From assembly GCF_900155385.1 (NCBI RefSeq), contig NZ_LT699745.1:135578-199577 (forward strand): a stretch of DNA of 64,000 nucleotides. The letters run 5' to 3'. The stretch comes from Vreelandella massiliensis. Its GTDB lineage: Bacteria; Pseudomonadota; Gammaproteobacteria; Pseudomonadales; Halomonadaceae. The position numbers and the translations under genes were made by a program. Positions 7,839 to 17,047 of this stretch are shown one piece after another. The notes under the pieces are model-generated. The model worked only from the letters and a program-made list of their open reading frames with translations, made no database searches and was not told the origin of the DNA. Every line of letters begins with the position of its first letter. Within the stretch, counting starts at the first letter, position 1.

Positions 7839-9833
7839 ATGAATAGACAGGCAGTGAAACTCTGTTGGCTGCTGTCACTGATGGGGCTTTGGCTGTGCTG
7901 GGTGGCGCCGGTGTCGGCGGAGCCCTTGCGCCTGAAAGAGGGCGACAAGGTGTATTCACTCAATGCCCACCTGTCCTATGGCTTGATGCCAAACGACACC
8001 ACCGTCGCTGAGGTAGTGGAGCAGCGACAAGCGTTTCAACCGCATACAGACGCCAGCGTATTGAACCTAGGCTATAGCGCCCAGGCCCTCTGGCTGCACT
8101 TTTCTATTCACAACCCCGGCGCTTTTGCTGAATGGATTCTTGAATACGGTTACTACCCGCCGAAAACCTTTGAGCTCTACCTGAAAGGGGATGCAGGCGA
8201 CTACCAACGCGTGGATCTCGCCGATAACCAATGGCCCAGCCGCTATCTGGCGTATGACTTGCCTTTGCAACCCGGAGTAAACGACTTTCTGCTGAAAATT
8301 CAGACCAGCGCCTCCCTGACGGTGCCCTTAACCCTCAGCTCGCAAAAAACCTTTGCCGCCAACAAGCAGGGCTTTTACTTTACCCAGGCGCTGTACTTTG
8401 GCTGGGTCGCTAGCTTGATTTTGTACAACCTTTTTTTATGTCTCTCTTTGCGCGACCGACGCTTTGGCTACTACGTGCTCTTTGCCAGCTCGCTAGCGTC
8501 GGCCTTGGCCTTTTATTACGGCTTTCCTCAGCAATGGCTGGGGCTGAAGTACGGCGACACCACCACCATTCTGGGCACGGTGTTATTCAATCTGGCGTCT
8601 TTGTTTGCCATCATTTTTGCCCGCCGGTTCTTAAACACTCCCGCGCATGCCCCTTTTGGCGACAGGGTGTTACGGCTGATCTCCTTGATCTTTTTAACCT
8701 CCATCGTGACCGTGTTGATCTGGCCGGAATCCACCGTTCCCTCCTGGCTGTTGAGCCTGGGTGCCCCGGTCGGGGCCATTATTGCCATGATCATCGCGTT
8801 TCTCTGCCTGATTCGCGGTTACAAGCAGGCCCGTTTTTTTCTGATCGCCTGGTCAGCGCTGTTGTTGGCCAGTGTCGTGGCGTCTCTGCGTAATTTTGGT
8901 TGGGTCGACACTACCCCCCTGACGTCTTACAGCATTCAAATTGGCTCGGCGATTGAGATGCTGTTTCTGGCCATTGCCCTGGCTGACTCCATGCGCATTG
9001 AGCGCATGGAGCGTGAGCGTCTCCAGCAAGCGTCGCTGCAAGATAGCTTGGCAAATCAAAAAGTGCTGACCAGCCACCAATCGGTACTGGAGCAAAAGGT
9101 GTTTAAACGCACCCAGAACATTCAGGCATCGCTGTTCAAGGCGCAAAGCGCGTTCAAAACCTACATGCGCTTTGGCGCGATGATTTCACACGAATTCAAA
9201 AACCCGTTGAACGCAATGCTCAATCAGATTGAAACGCTGAATCTGGAACGTCAGCATGGCATTGACCAATCAGAAAAGCGGCTGACCTCCATTGAAGGCC
9301 AGGCCAAGCGCCTGAAAACCCTGTTTGAACACTGGCTGTCCACCGACCAGCTTATCAGCGGCCAACTGTCGACCGATTTTAAGACGATCACGTTGCAGCC
9401 CTGGCTAGAAGAAACAAGAGACTTAATCGAAAGCATTCATACCGATCATGCGTTTGCGTTTCATCTGGCGGTTAATCCGGTCACCGAGGCTGTGATGGAT
9501 GCCACCTTGGTGCAAATTGCCCTGTTCAATCTGGTGGATAACGCCTGCCGCTATTCACCGGAAGACGCCAGCATCCGTATGCTGGCTCAAGAGTCAGGCC
9601 AGACGCTGTTGCTTGAAGTCGTCAATATCCCCCGCCACCCCATGACGGAAGAGCAGCTTAATGAAAGCTTGGGTGCCTACTGCACGTTCTCAAACAAACA
9701 ACAGGACAGCACGGGGTTAGGCCTATCACTGGTCGGCTTGATTGCCGAAACTCACGAAGGCTCCTTGGATGCCGACTTACTGGATGAAGGTCAGGTGCGC
9801 TTTGTCATGTGTTTACCGGTGGTAACCAAATAG
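7839..9833 (+). CDS. 7TMR-DISM sensor histidine kinase
   Basis: A 664-residue kinase. A signal peptide (MNRQAVKLCWLLSLMGLWLCWVAP, shown in part) leads into an extracellular beta-sandwich of the 7TMR-DISMED2 type (~30-180), often proposed to bind carbohydrates. Seven membrane helices follow (~185-390), then a short coiled coil, a HisKA domain with phosphoacceptor H451 (MISHEFKNPLN) and a HATPase domain with N-box LVDNACRYS and G-box STGLGLSLVG. All catalytic motifs are intact. It is the cognate sensor for the preceding regulator. The extracellular ligand cannot be read from the sequence. Confidence 0.92.
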   Translation: MNRQAVKLCWLLSLMGLWLCWVAPVSAEPLRLKEGDKVYSLNAHLSYGLMPNDTTVAEVVEQRQAFQPHTDASVLNLGYSAQALWLHFSIHNPGAFAEWILEYGYYPPKTFELYLKGDAGDYQRVDLADNQWPSRYLAYDLPLQPGVNDFLLKIQTSASLTVPLTLSSQKTFAANKQGFYFTQALYFGWVASLILYNLFLCLSLRDRRFGYYVLFASSLASALAFYYGFPQQWLGLKYGDTTTILGTVLFNLASLFAIIFARRFLNTPAHAPFGDRVLRLISLIFLTSIVTVLIWPESTVPSWLLSLGAPVGAIIAMIIAFLCLIRGYKQARFFLIAWSALLLASVVASLRNFGWVDTTPLTSYSIQIGSAIEMLFLAIALADSMRIERMERERLQQASLQDSLANQKVLTSHQSVLEQKVFKRTQNIQASLFKAQSAFKTYMRFGAMISHEFKNPLNAMLNQIETLNLERQHGIDQSEKRLTSIEGQAKRLKTLFEHWLSTDQLISGQLSTDFKTITLQPWLEETRDLIESIHTDHAFAFHLAVNPVTEAVMDATLVQIALFNLVDNACRYSPEDASIRMLAQESGQTLLLEVVNIPRHPMTEEQLNESLGAYCTFSNKQQDSTGLGLSLVGLIAETHEGSLDADLLDEGQVRFVMCLPVVTK

Positions 9834-9987
9834 CCCTATCGTAAATTGATGATGGCTCACCTTCGTTAAACTTCTGTCTGCTCGGCCATTTCCAGCGCGT
9901 TTCGGGTCTTCTCTGTGATTTCAAATTGCACAGGGCTGTGCGTTATGCGCTGCATGACAATCGCTCTGGAGGACACGCTATCTAAAT

Positions 9988-10014
9988 CCTCGGCGAATGC
10001 GATATACGCCGAGG
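9988..10014 (-). terminator. Hairpin between the convergent kinase and barrel-protein genes
   Basis: CCTCGGCG and CGCCGAGG form a perfect 8-bp stem around an 11-nt loop, directly after the stop of the second barrel-protein gene. It lacks a run of T on either side, so it is at best a weak or Rho-assisted terminator. The rest of the 188-nt gap between the kinase stop and the barrel-protein stop shows no gene. Confidence 0.4.
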
Positions 10015-10021
10015 GTCGGTG

Positions 10022-10714
10022 CTACCAGCGCCAGGTGATGCCAACGCTGAGGATATCAAGGTCAAAGCTGGGTATGTTATCCGTTTCTCCTGCATCAAAG
10101 TAGCGCGTGTAGCGCCCGCGCACATCGAGCTGTTCGGTCAGCTGAAAGGATGCGCCGAGCCCCAGGGTCGGCACCCACTCGTGACTGTCGTCGCTCTGAC
10201 TGCCAGACTGGCCGGGGGCATTGAAGTTACTGACCTCTGCCCGGTATTCACGTTCGTTCTCGAGGTAGGAAAGACCAGCGGTGCCCAGCAGCGAGAAGCG
10301 CTCGTTCAACGGCCATTGGCCGACAAGCTGCGCAACAACGCCCGAGAGGTCCACCGTCTCGGTGGCATCGAGCGTGGCACTGGCCCCTTGGGGGTTGGTT
10401 CCTTCTAGCGTCATGCTGCCTGAATACTCACCAAGATCCTCGTAGAAGAGTTCGACTGCCCAGTGCTCATTCAGGGCATAGCCGGCGCCCAGGCGCCAGA
10501 GCGTATCGCTGTCGTCGTCACCGACGCGAGCACCGGTGGCCGTTGGTGTGGTGAGCCAGGTCGCGGCGGCCTGGTCGAACCCTTCCGTGGAGAGATCCGC
10601 GTAGCCGGCGCCACCCTCAAGCCACACATAGCCGCCGGCAAGTGCCTGGCTGGCGGCGAGCATGCCCGTGGCCGCCACCAGGGCGGCACGGTAACCATAT
10701 TTTTTCATCATCAT
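10022..10714 (-). CDS. Small outer-membrane beta-barrel protein, copy 2
   Basis: A paralogue of the protein at 2349-3041 with the same signal peptide (MMMKKYGYR ... SQALA) and the same AAAAGGA site 6 nt before the start. It ends LSVGITWRW, again a C-terminal aromatic residue typical of outer-membrane barrels. Differences cluster in a few loops and near the C-terminus. It follows the second surface-protein gene by 23 nt, exactly as in copy 1. The conserved spacing and order of both pairs suggest that the two products work together at the outer membrane. Confidence 0.85.
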   Translation of the reverse strand: MMMKKYGYRAALVAATGMLAASQALAGGYVWLEGGAGYADLSTEGFDQAAATWLTTPTATGARVGDDDSDTLWRLGAGYALNEHWAVELFYEDLGEYSGSMTLEGTNPQGASATLDATETVDLSGVVAQLVGQWPLNERFSLLGTAGLSYLENEREYRAEVSNFNAPGQSGSQSDDSHEWVPTLGLGASFQLTEQLDVRGRYTRYFDAGETDNIPSFDLDILSVGITWRW

Positions 10715-11460
10715 GTCGAATCCTTTTTGTGTTGAAATCATCCCAGTGATTGCCAAATCCAGCTGAAGTCTTCCAGGCCCGGCGTCTGCGGGTTGAAAGG
10801 TGCATCAGGCGCGGGCTCGGGTATCGGCTCCGGCTCTGGCGTCGGTTCCGGCGTGGGCTCTGCCACCTCGCGAAAACCGATGGCCCCCGGGTCGGTGATC
10901 ACGCCGTCGGCAACGCCATCGGCATCGAACTCGCCGCCATCTTCCAGCTGAAAGTCCAGGCGTAGCTTGTTGCCTTCCCGCGTGATACTGCCGCCGAAGT
11001 CGGCACTGGCCAAGTTAACCCAGTCACCCGTGGAATCTTGTTTCCAGTAGCCGTTGGCATTGATGTCACCATCGACGAAAAGGGTGAACTCACGGGTTCC
11101 ACCCGCGGTATCCGTATCGGCTTCAAAGGCGATGAGCCCAAGCGGCATATCCATATCATCCGGGCGCTCTTCAGGGGCATCCATCTGGCGAATATTGCGC
11201 AGTGTCGGGGTGCTGCCATCGCCACTGCCCTCGCCACTACCTTCTTCGCCGCCCTGGGAAGCCAAGGTCACGAAGACCGCCGGGGCATCGCCGGGATTGG
11301 ATTCGGCGGTGTCGGTATTCAGGAAAGGCACGGAGCTGACATTGTCCTGCTCCACGTCGGCAATGCCGTCGCCGTTGCCATCCCCCGTGCTGTTGCCGTC
11401 CAGTGAAGGCACCTGCTGCTCGACATGATCAGCGACACCGTCATTATCGTTATCAGGCGT
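10022..11460. repeat. Duplicated segment, copy 2 (pairs with 2349-3765)
   Basis: This is the second copy of the barrel-protein gene plus the calcium-segment / choice-of-anchor U end of the surface-protein gene. Long stretches match copy 1 base for base, including the 23-nt intergenic spacer apart from a single change. The homology fades in the proline-rich linker near 11460, above which the two surface proteins are unrelated. Confidence 0.85.
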
Positions 11461-14400
11461 AGGCGTCGGTTCCGGTGTCGGCTCAGGCGTGGGTGCCGGT
11501 GTCGGTGTCGGTGTCGGTGTCGGCGTAGGGGTTGGAGGCGGTGCGGTAACATTCAATGAGACGGTGTCTCTCACGCTGTCGGCCCCATTTTCACCGCCAT
11601 CGGCGAGGGTGATATCAAAACTGGCGGTGCCGGTCGTGCCGCCGGCGGTAAAGGCTAGCAGACCATCATCGATATCCTGCTGGGTGAAAGTGTCGCCTGC
11701 TGCCAAAGTGGAACCATTCAACCGCAATGTGCCGGACGTAGGCAGTGTATCCAGTTTATAGGTGAGTTCGGCTCCATCATCATCCGGGTCACCTTCATCA
11801 AGATGGCTGGTGGTGAGGGTGACGGTATTGCCTGTGCGCACACTCGGACCACTGTTGGTGGCGATGACCGGCGCATCGTTGACCGGCGTCACGTCCAGGG
11901 TGACGGTGCCGGCAAGAGCTGTCGCCGTGCCGTCGCTGATCGAGACGCTGGCCGTGATATCCGTATCCAAATTGGCGACCGGCGTGAACGCCAGGGCGTT
12001 CATGGCCGTCTCTACGGTGGCGGCATCGCCACTCATGGTCCAGGTGCCGGAGGCCGCATCAAAGCTGCCGCCGCCACTGCTGGCCAGGGCGCCAGCCGCA
12101 CTGTCACTGAGGGTGACCGTGGCGGTGAGCGTGTCGCCATCCACATCTTCCAGCGCGACCGACGTGCCGAACAGAGAGACCGCACTGCTCGGATCCTCGG
12201 TATAGGCCGCAGTCTGGGTCAGGTTGGTGGCCGTAGGCGAGTCGTTCACCGGCTCTACGGGCAGGCTGAGCGTGGCCGTGGCGCCGGGGTTGCCGTTCAC
12301 GTCCTGGCCCTGCACCGTGATACTCCGTTCGGTGGTTTCGGGGCTGTTGCTGGTGTTCTCGTACTGTAGCTCGCGCAGCAGCGTCTGATAGTCGGCCGCC
12401 GTGGCGCTGCCGGTCAGAGAGATCTGTGTCGAACTGTCGTAGTTGATGGTGATCGTGCCGACCGTGTCGCCCGTTTTACGCCCGCTCAGCTGTAGGCTCT
12501 CGGAGGCGCCGTCCTGTGGATTGGTCAGCGTGATGACCAGCTGATTGAGGTTGTCGCCATCAGGCTCGGTGATGGTGGCACCGGTGGCAATGAGCTTGCC
12601 GCCGTCGCCCTCGCGATAGCTACCCGACAGATCGCCCGAGCCACCGTCACCACCCAGGTCCACCACGGGCGCGGTGACGATGCTCAGGGTACTGGTGGCA
12701 GTGGTGGAGTCGCTCTCGCCATCATTGACCACCACGTCGACAGTGCGGTCGCTGATGGTGATGTCGATGGCGGCGTCGGTGTTGTCGTACTGGATGCCGC
12801 GCAGGAGCGTCTGATAGGTGCTCGCGCTTGCCGCCCCGGTCACCGAGAGCACACCGGTGGTCGCGTTGTAGTCCATCGCCAAGCCGGCGGCGGTGGCGGC
12901 GTTTGACGCGGTGCTGTTCAGCGACAGGCTCTCTACACCGTCGCCGTCGGGACGGGTGGTCAGAGTAGCGGTCAGGCTTTCGATCTGGTCGCCGCTGTCG
13001 ACGTCGTTCAAGGTGGCGTCGGCCGTGGCGACTTCGACTGGGTCGCCGCCACCGGCGAATGTCGCGGTGTTGTCGGTGCTCACCGTGCCGCCGTTGAGGT
13101 CGACCGTGGGCGCGTCGTTGACGGGTTCAATACCTACAAAAACCTGGGATACGGCACTGCGCATGCCGCTGCTGTCGGTGACGCTGACGTCAATCGTGCG
13201 CGTTGCATCCTGTGGGGCATCGCTGCTGTTGGTATAGCCGAACGCCTGCAGCAGGTCCTCGACATTGGCAATAGTCGCATTGGCGTTGAAGTTCACCACC
13301 AGGTCGTTGCCGGCGGCAATATCATTGGCCAGCGTGCCAATGGAGGTGCTACCGACCAAGACCGTCGAGCCCGCCACGTCGCCGCTGCGAGCCACATTAC
13401 TGCCAGTTTGCAAGGTGAGGATGTCCTCACTTGCCACTGCATTAGCGGATACGGAGGCCGTTAGACTGCCGCCTTGCAGAGAGGCCGCGTCTGGGTCGGT
13501 CAGGGTCAGATTGCCTCCCTGGTCCAGCAGCACCAGGGGGGCTCCCTCGGTGAAGGAGACAGTGTCGCCGTCCAGGTTGGCCAGCACCGGCGGGTTGCCC
13601 AGAACCATGGTGAAATTGGCTGTGGCCTTCTCGTCTCCCCCATTAGCAGTGCCATCGGCATCGTTCAGGGTCAGGGTAAAGTTTTGCTCCCCAGTGCCGG
13701 CAGGCGCTTCCCAAGTCAGGTTTCGCAGTAGTGTCTGAACTCGAGCGTTGTCAGCATCACCGTTGAAAGCAATTTTCAGGCTGTTACCAACCTGACCATT
13801 GTTGGTCGCGTCTACGGTGCCGACCGAGACGCCACCCACGGCGATGGTCTCGCCGGCAGCAATCGTTGCGTCACCACCGGCGGTGACGTTGGTGCCGTCG
13901 ACAGCGAAATTGCCGTTCGCCGTGTTGTTGCTGCCATTATCAACGATCGTCACAAAGCCGCCGTTGTAATTGGCCGAATCCACGTTGCTGACGGTGACAT
14001 CGCCATCCGCATCGATTTTCACTGCATTCCCGCCGCTCTGGACTGCATTGTTGTCGCCGGCGAGATTGCCGATCACCGGCGCATCATTCACGGCCGTCAG
14101 GCTCACCGTGCTTGTCAGGTTGGGAGTGGCGTTATCCATGCCGCCATTGGCAGTGCCGCCGTCATCCTGAACTTCAGTGATAGTGACTATCCGGTTGCTG
14201 CCGGTGGTGGGGTTAACCGAGGCATTGCGATAGGCAAGGCTGTCTACCAGCGTCTGCATCTGGGCTTCAGTGAGACTGGCCCCGGCAAAGCCGACCGTGG
14301 CGGTTGAGCCGCTGACGGATACCGTGACAGTCAGGTTGTTCGTTGCCGTATTGACGCTGTTACCGTCAGTCAGCGCAATATCCGAGCCGTCGATGCGCAG

Positions 14401-15612
14401 TATTTCATTCGCTCCATCGGAAACATTTGCCACCGTCACGGTCATCCCGGAGAAGCGGTCGGTAGTGTTGCTGCTCTCGACCGTATTAGCCGCTACCCCG
14501 CTGTACAGGTCAGCGGCCGCACCACCTTCAACGTAGACCGGGTCATGACCCGTAGCAGTCAGGCTCGGGGCGTCGTTGACGTTGGTTACGGCCACCTGGG
14601 TAGTACCATTGCCATTGGTAACACCTTCGTTGAACGTCCAACCAAGATCAACGGTGCTGGCCGGATCGTTGGAGTCGTTGGCATAGGTAATGGCTTGCAC
14701 GACCTCGTTGACCAAGGCCGTGGTGGCGGCCGTGCCGCTGCTGGTGAAATTGATGGTCAGGGTGCCGCCGGTGCTGGTGAACGTGGCGAAGATCTGGCCG
14801 CCCGACTGCAGGTCGCCGCCGGAGACAGCGAAGCTGGCAGCACTGGTATCGAAGGCGAACTGATCATTGGCGTTGGCGCCGCCGTTGCGTGCCAAGGTCA
14901 GGGTTGCCCCTGCGAAATTGCCATCGCCGGCATTGAGGGCGTCAAGCTCGGTATCGGTGACCGTGACGTTGCTGTCCAGTACCACCGGTGTGCCGCCTTC
15001 GGTAAAGGCGGGGGTACCATCCAGAGCAGTGAATACCGGGGCATCATTGACCGAATTAACGGCAATAGACGCGCTTTCGGTCGCTGTCGAGAAGGCGGTG
15101 GCATCTCCATTAGTGCTGGTATCGACCTTATTACCCGCCGTGCCACTGGTCTGATCCCAGCCGCGATAGGTCACAGTAGCGCTGCCGTTGTACTCGGCAT
15201 TGGGAACAAAACGCAACTTATCGTCTGCCGCTAATAGCAAAGCACTGCTATCAGATACCGTACCCACATCCGACCAGTTGGTGCCATCTGTAGAGTACTG
15301 CCAGGTGCCATTGATGTTATCCACCGCCGTGACCGCGATACCTTCCGACGCGTCAGTATCCACATCCGTTAGGGTCGTCTCCAAAACCGTAGAGACTAAG
15401 GTGCCTACATTACTGGAAGGGTCTTCATCAATGGCAGTTAGGGTAGGATCACCGGAATTATCCAGCACAGGGGCGTCGTTAACAGGGGTGATATTGATGG
15501 TGACGGTATCAGCAGTGCCATCCACCGTGCCATCATTGGCACTAATAGTGATGGTGGCAACATCTTCGCCATGGATGTTGGTTGCACCTGTGTATTGAAT
15601 ATTGGAGTTATG
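10738..15612 (-). CDS. Giant cadherin/Ig-repeat surface protein with choice-of-anchor U domain, 5'-truncated by an IS
   Basis: At least 1600 residues, with the reading frame open up to the insertion-sequence end near 15612. The only in-frame start near there is a GTG at 15525 inside a repeat, so the true N-terminus is missing. Seven VNDAP-type linkers (one reads VNDSP) separate ~100-200-residue beta-sandwich repeats of the cadherin/VCBS kind. Then come a Pro-Thr run (~11470-11535), a thrombospondin-3-like calcium segment (DNDNDGVADHVEQQ), the choice-of-anchor U domain, a second Pro/Glu linker and the same end DFSWIWQSLG as the protein at 3065-6904. The end is not a PEP-CTERM, LPXTG or type IX signal. 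Probable adhesin; unlikely to be expressed intact unless transcribed from within the element. Confidence 0.82.
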   Translation of the reverse strand, partial: HNSNIQYTGATNIHGEDVATITISANDGTVDGTADTVTINITPVNDAPVLDNSGDPTLTAIDEDPSSNVGTLVSTVLETTLTDVDTDASEGIAVTAVDNINGTWQYSTDGTNWSDVGTVSDSSALLLAADDKLRFVPNAEYNGSATVTYRGWDQTSGTAGNKVDTSTNGDATAFSTATESASIAVNSVNDAPVFTALDGTPAFTEGGTPVVLDSNVTVTDTELDALNAGDGNFAGATLTLARNGGANANDQFAFDTSAASFAVSGGDLQSGGQIFATFTSTGGTLTINFTSSGTAATTALVNEVVQAITYANDSNDPASTVDLGWTFNEGVTNGNGTTQVAVTNVNDAPSLTATGHDPVYVEGGAAADLYSGVAANTVESSNTTDRFSGMTVTVANVSDGANEILRIDGSDIALTDGNSVNTATNNLTVTVSVSGSTATVGFAGASLTEAQMQTLVDSLAYRNASVNPTTGSNRIVTITEVQDDGGTANGGMDNATPNLTSTVSLTAVNDAPVIGNLAGDNNAVQSGGNAVKIDADGDVTVSNVDSANYNGGFVTIVDNGSNNTANGNFAVDGTNVTAGGDATIAAGETIAVGGVSVGTVDATNNGQVGNSLKIAFNGDADNARVQTLLRNLTWEAPAGTGEQNFTLTLNDADGTANGGDEKATANFTMVLGNPPVLANLDGDTVSFTEGAPLVLLDQGGNLTLTDPDAASLQGGSLTASVSANAVASEDILTLQTGSNVARSGDVAGSTVLVGSTSIGTLANDIAAGNDLVVNFNANATIANVEDLLQAFGYTNSSDAPQDATRTIDVSVTDSSGMRSAVSQVFVGIEPVNDAPTVDLNGGTVSTDNTATFAGGGDPVEVATADATLNDVDSGDQIESLTATLTTRPDGDGVESLSLNSTASNAATAAGLAMDYNATTGVLSVTGAASASTYQTLLRGIQYDNTDAAIDITISDRTVDVVVNDGESDSTTATSTLSIVTAPVVDLGGDGGSGDLSGSYREGDGGKLIATGATITEPDGDNLNQLVITLTNPQDGASESLQLSGRKTGDTVGTITINYDSSTQISLTGSATAADYQTLLRELQYENTSNSPETTERSITVQGQDVNGNPGATATLSLPVEPVNDSPTATNLTQTAAYTEDPSSAVSLFGTSVALEDVDGDTLTATVTLSDSAAGALASSGGGSFDAASGTWTMSGDAATVETAMNALAFTPVANLDTDITASVSISDGTATALAGTVTLDVTPVNDAPVIATNSGPSVRTGNTVTLTTSHLDEGDPDDDGAELTYKLDTLPTSGTLRLNGSTLAAGDTFTQQDIDDGLLAFTAGGTTGTASFDITLADGGENGADSVRDTVSLNVTAPPPTPTPTPTPTPTPAPTPEPTPEPTPTPDNDNDGVADHVEQQVPSLDGNSTGDGNGDGIADVEQDNVSSVPFLNTDTAESNPGDAPAVFVTLASQGGEEGSGEGSGDGSTPTLRNIRQMDAPEERPDDMDMPLGLIAFEADTDTAGGTREFTLFVDGDINANGYWKQDSTGDWVNLASADFGGSITREGNKLRLDFQLEDGGEFDADGVADGVITDPGAIGFREVAEPTPEPTPEPEPIPEPAPDAPFNPQTPGLEDFSWIWQSLG

Positions 15613-16597
15613 GTCAAGTCTGGTGTACAGCGGTCAAGCGGCGTTGCTGTCTGATTGATCGGTTAAAGGCTCACCATCCTGGAACTTCACGTTATTCACG
15701 ACGAGTTCCAGTTTGTTGAACCCGGCTATCCGCTTCCAGCGCTTCTGAGCGCTCTGAAGCAGCTTAAACACCATCGCCAAGGTCGTTGCCCTAGAACCGC
15801 AATTCCGGCTGCGTTTGCTCCGCAGGCGAACCGTAGCGAAGGTCGATTCGATCGGATTGGTTGTACGAATATGCAACCAGTGCTCTGCCGGATAGTCGTA
15901 GAACGCCAGCAGCGCCTCCCGATCCTTCACCAAGCACGCCATGGCGTTGGGGTACTTGGTGTCAAAGCGTTTCACGGTGCGATCAAACGCCTTGTGTGCT
16001 TTGTCGCGTGTCTCGGCCATCCATATCTCGTGCAGGTCAGCCTTGACCTTGCGCTGCACGGATTTCGGCAGTTTGTTCAGTACGTTAGCCGTCTTATGTA
16101 CCCAGCAACGCTGGTGATCCGTTTCCGGGTAGAGCTTGCTCAACGCCGCCCAGAACCCCATGGCACCGTCGCCGATCGCAAGCTTGGGGGCATGGGTGAG
16201 TCCGCGTTCCCGTAGTCCCGTGAGCAGCTCTACCCAGCTGGCTTCCGACTCCCGTCGTCCATCTTCGACGGCAACCAGCTCTTTACGGCCATGCTCGGTC
16301 ACACCGATGATCACCAGCAGGCACAGGCTGTCATCCATGCGCACCTTGCTGTAGATACCGTCGACCCACCAATAGACATAGCGCTGCTCTGATAGGTCGC
16401 GTTTCTGCCAGTCAGCATGCTCGTCCTCCCACTGCTTCTTAAGCCGGGACACGGTGTTCGCCGAAAGGCCTTTGGCCTGATCACCCAGCAGCGCGGCCAG
16501 TGCCTCTTGGTAGTCGCCGGTGGAGATTCCCTTCAGGTAGAGCCAGGGGATCAACTCCTCGATACTGCGGGTTCGCTTCAAATAGGGCGGTAGCAGG
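15612..16597 (-). mobile_element. Truncated IS256-family insertion sequence
   Basis: The segment holds the 3' two thirds of an IS256-type transposase gene. Its right end is probably the sequence GGTCAAGTCTGGTGTACAG near 15612, judged from where the surface-protein frame stops and from typical IS256-family ends. The left end is missing: sequence passes directly from transposase codons into the 5' end of a 16S rRNA gene at about 16597/16598. With one end absent, no target-site duplication can be identified. Confidence 0.75.
15634..16581 (-). CDS. IS256-family transposase, N-terminally truncated
   Basis: About 315 residues remain against the usual ~400. The frame reads LLPPYLKRTRSIEELIPWLYLKG, and no ATG exists, only a TTG at the K of that motif. 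The catalytic core is present: first aspartate in YWWVDGIYSKV, second in LAIGDGAMGFW, glutamate in TTNPIESTFATVRLR, and the CWVHK signature between. The missing part is the N-terminal DNA-binding region, so the product is probably inactive. Upstream, the frame runs back into 16S rRNA sequence and hits a TGA. It is oriented downstream of an intact rrn promoter and could be transcribed strongly. Confidence 0.88.
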   Translation of the reverse strand: MKRTRSIEELIPWLYLKGISTGDYQEALAALLGDQAKGLSANTVSRLKKQWEDEHADWQKRDLSEQRYVYWWVDGIYSKVRMDDSLCLLVIIGVTEHGRKELVAVEDGRRESEASWVELLTGLRERGLTHAPKLAIGDGAMGFWAALSKLYPETDHQRCWVHKTANVLNKLPKSVQRKVKADLHEIWMAETRDKAHKAFDRTVKRFDTKYPNAMACLVKDREALLAFYDYPAEHWLHIRTTNPIESTFATVRLRSKRSRNCGSRATTLAMVFKLLQSAQKRWKRIAGFNKLELVVNNVKFQDGEPLTDQSDSNAA

Positions 16598-16652
16598 TGT
16601 GTTAGGCCTGCCGCCAGCGTTCAATCTGAGCCATGATCAAACTCTTCAGTTT
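16598..16652 (-). rRNA. 16S rRNA 5'-end fragment (~55 nt)
   Basis: On the minus strand the sequence reads GAAGAGTTTGATCATGGCTC and continues to GGCGGCAGGCCTAACACA, the universal first ~55 nt of bacterial 16S rRNA. It then departs abruptly from 16S (which should go on TGCAAGTCG) into IS256 transposase codons. Only the leader-proximal end exists here. Confidence 0.93.
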
Positions 16653-16893
16653 AAAATCATACGGTTCTTGCCTGCCCGAAGGCAGAAGCGAACCAATCTT
16701 GGCTCAAGGTTTCAAACGAATTCATAAATCCTGTTCCTGAGAACAGGCTTGACGAGTCGCTTGCCTTGATAATAGGTGATTTGTCACCCTCATCGGCAAG
16801 CGCCCACATGAATTACCTGATCAAATTCTTAAAGAGCGTCTCGCTGTATCAGCGGCCAACCGCTGTACTGCTTGGCCTCAGCGAGGAAGGCGT
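16653..16893 (-). other. rRNA operon leader with boxA antiterminator
   Basis: On the minus strand the leader contains a boxA-type element GCTCTTTAAGAA (16826-16837) followed by a spacer typical of gammaproteobacterial rrn leaders. GCTTGCC and GGCAAGC arms can pair across the region, and small hairpins such as CCTGTTC/GAACAGG at 16730-16747 are present. The leader belongs to the 16S fragment that follows. No protein gene is seen between the IS and the acyl-CoA dehydrogenase gene. Confidence 0.8.
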
Positions 16894-16921
16894 ATTCTAC
16901 GCATCCCTGGGTGTTTGTCAA
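16894..16921 (-). promoter_or_regulatory. rrn promoter P2
   Basis: TTGACA (16916-16921), a 16-bp spacer and TAGAAT (16894-16899) read toward the 16S fragment. The near-consensus boxes and short spacer fit a strong rRNA promoter. Confidence 0.8.
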
Positions 16922-17047
16922 ACGCTATTTTCAGTGACTGAAATCAGCGCCAGGTGAGCAGACAATCGCTCTAACCTACTGACAAACCGAAGGTTTTCAC
17001 CTTCCTATACCGCTGGAAACGCTTGGCGTCCCCGGCAGCGGATGCGT

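Noticed and set aside
11470-11540. Short-unit repeat GGTGTC as a microsatellite or phase-variation tract
   Set aside because: It encodes the Pro-Thr linker in frame; a 6-bp unit changes linker length but not the frame, so phase variation is not supported.
16500-16957. Small plus-strand open frames across the 16S fragment and rrn leader
   Set aside because: They overlap rRNA leader sequence and promoters on the other strand and have no coding features.
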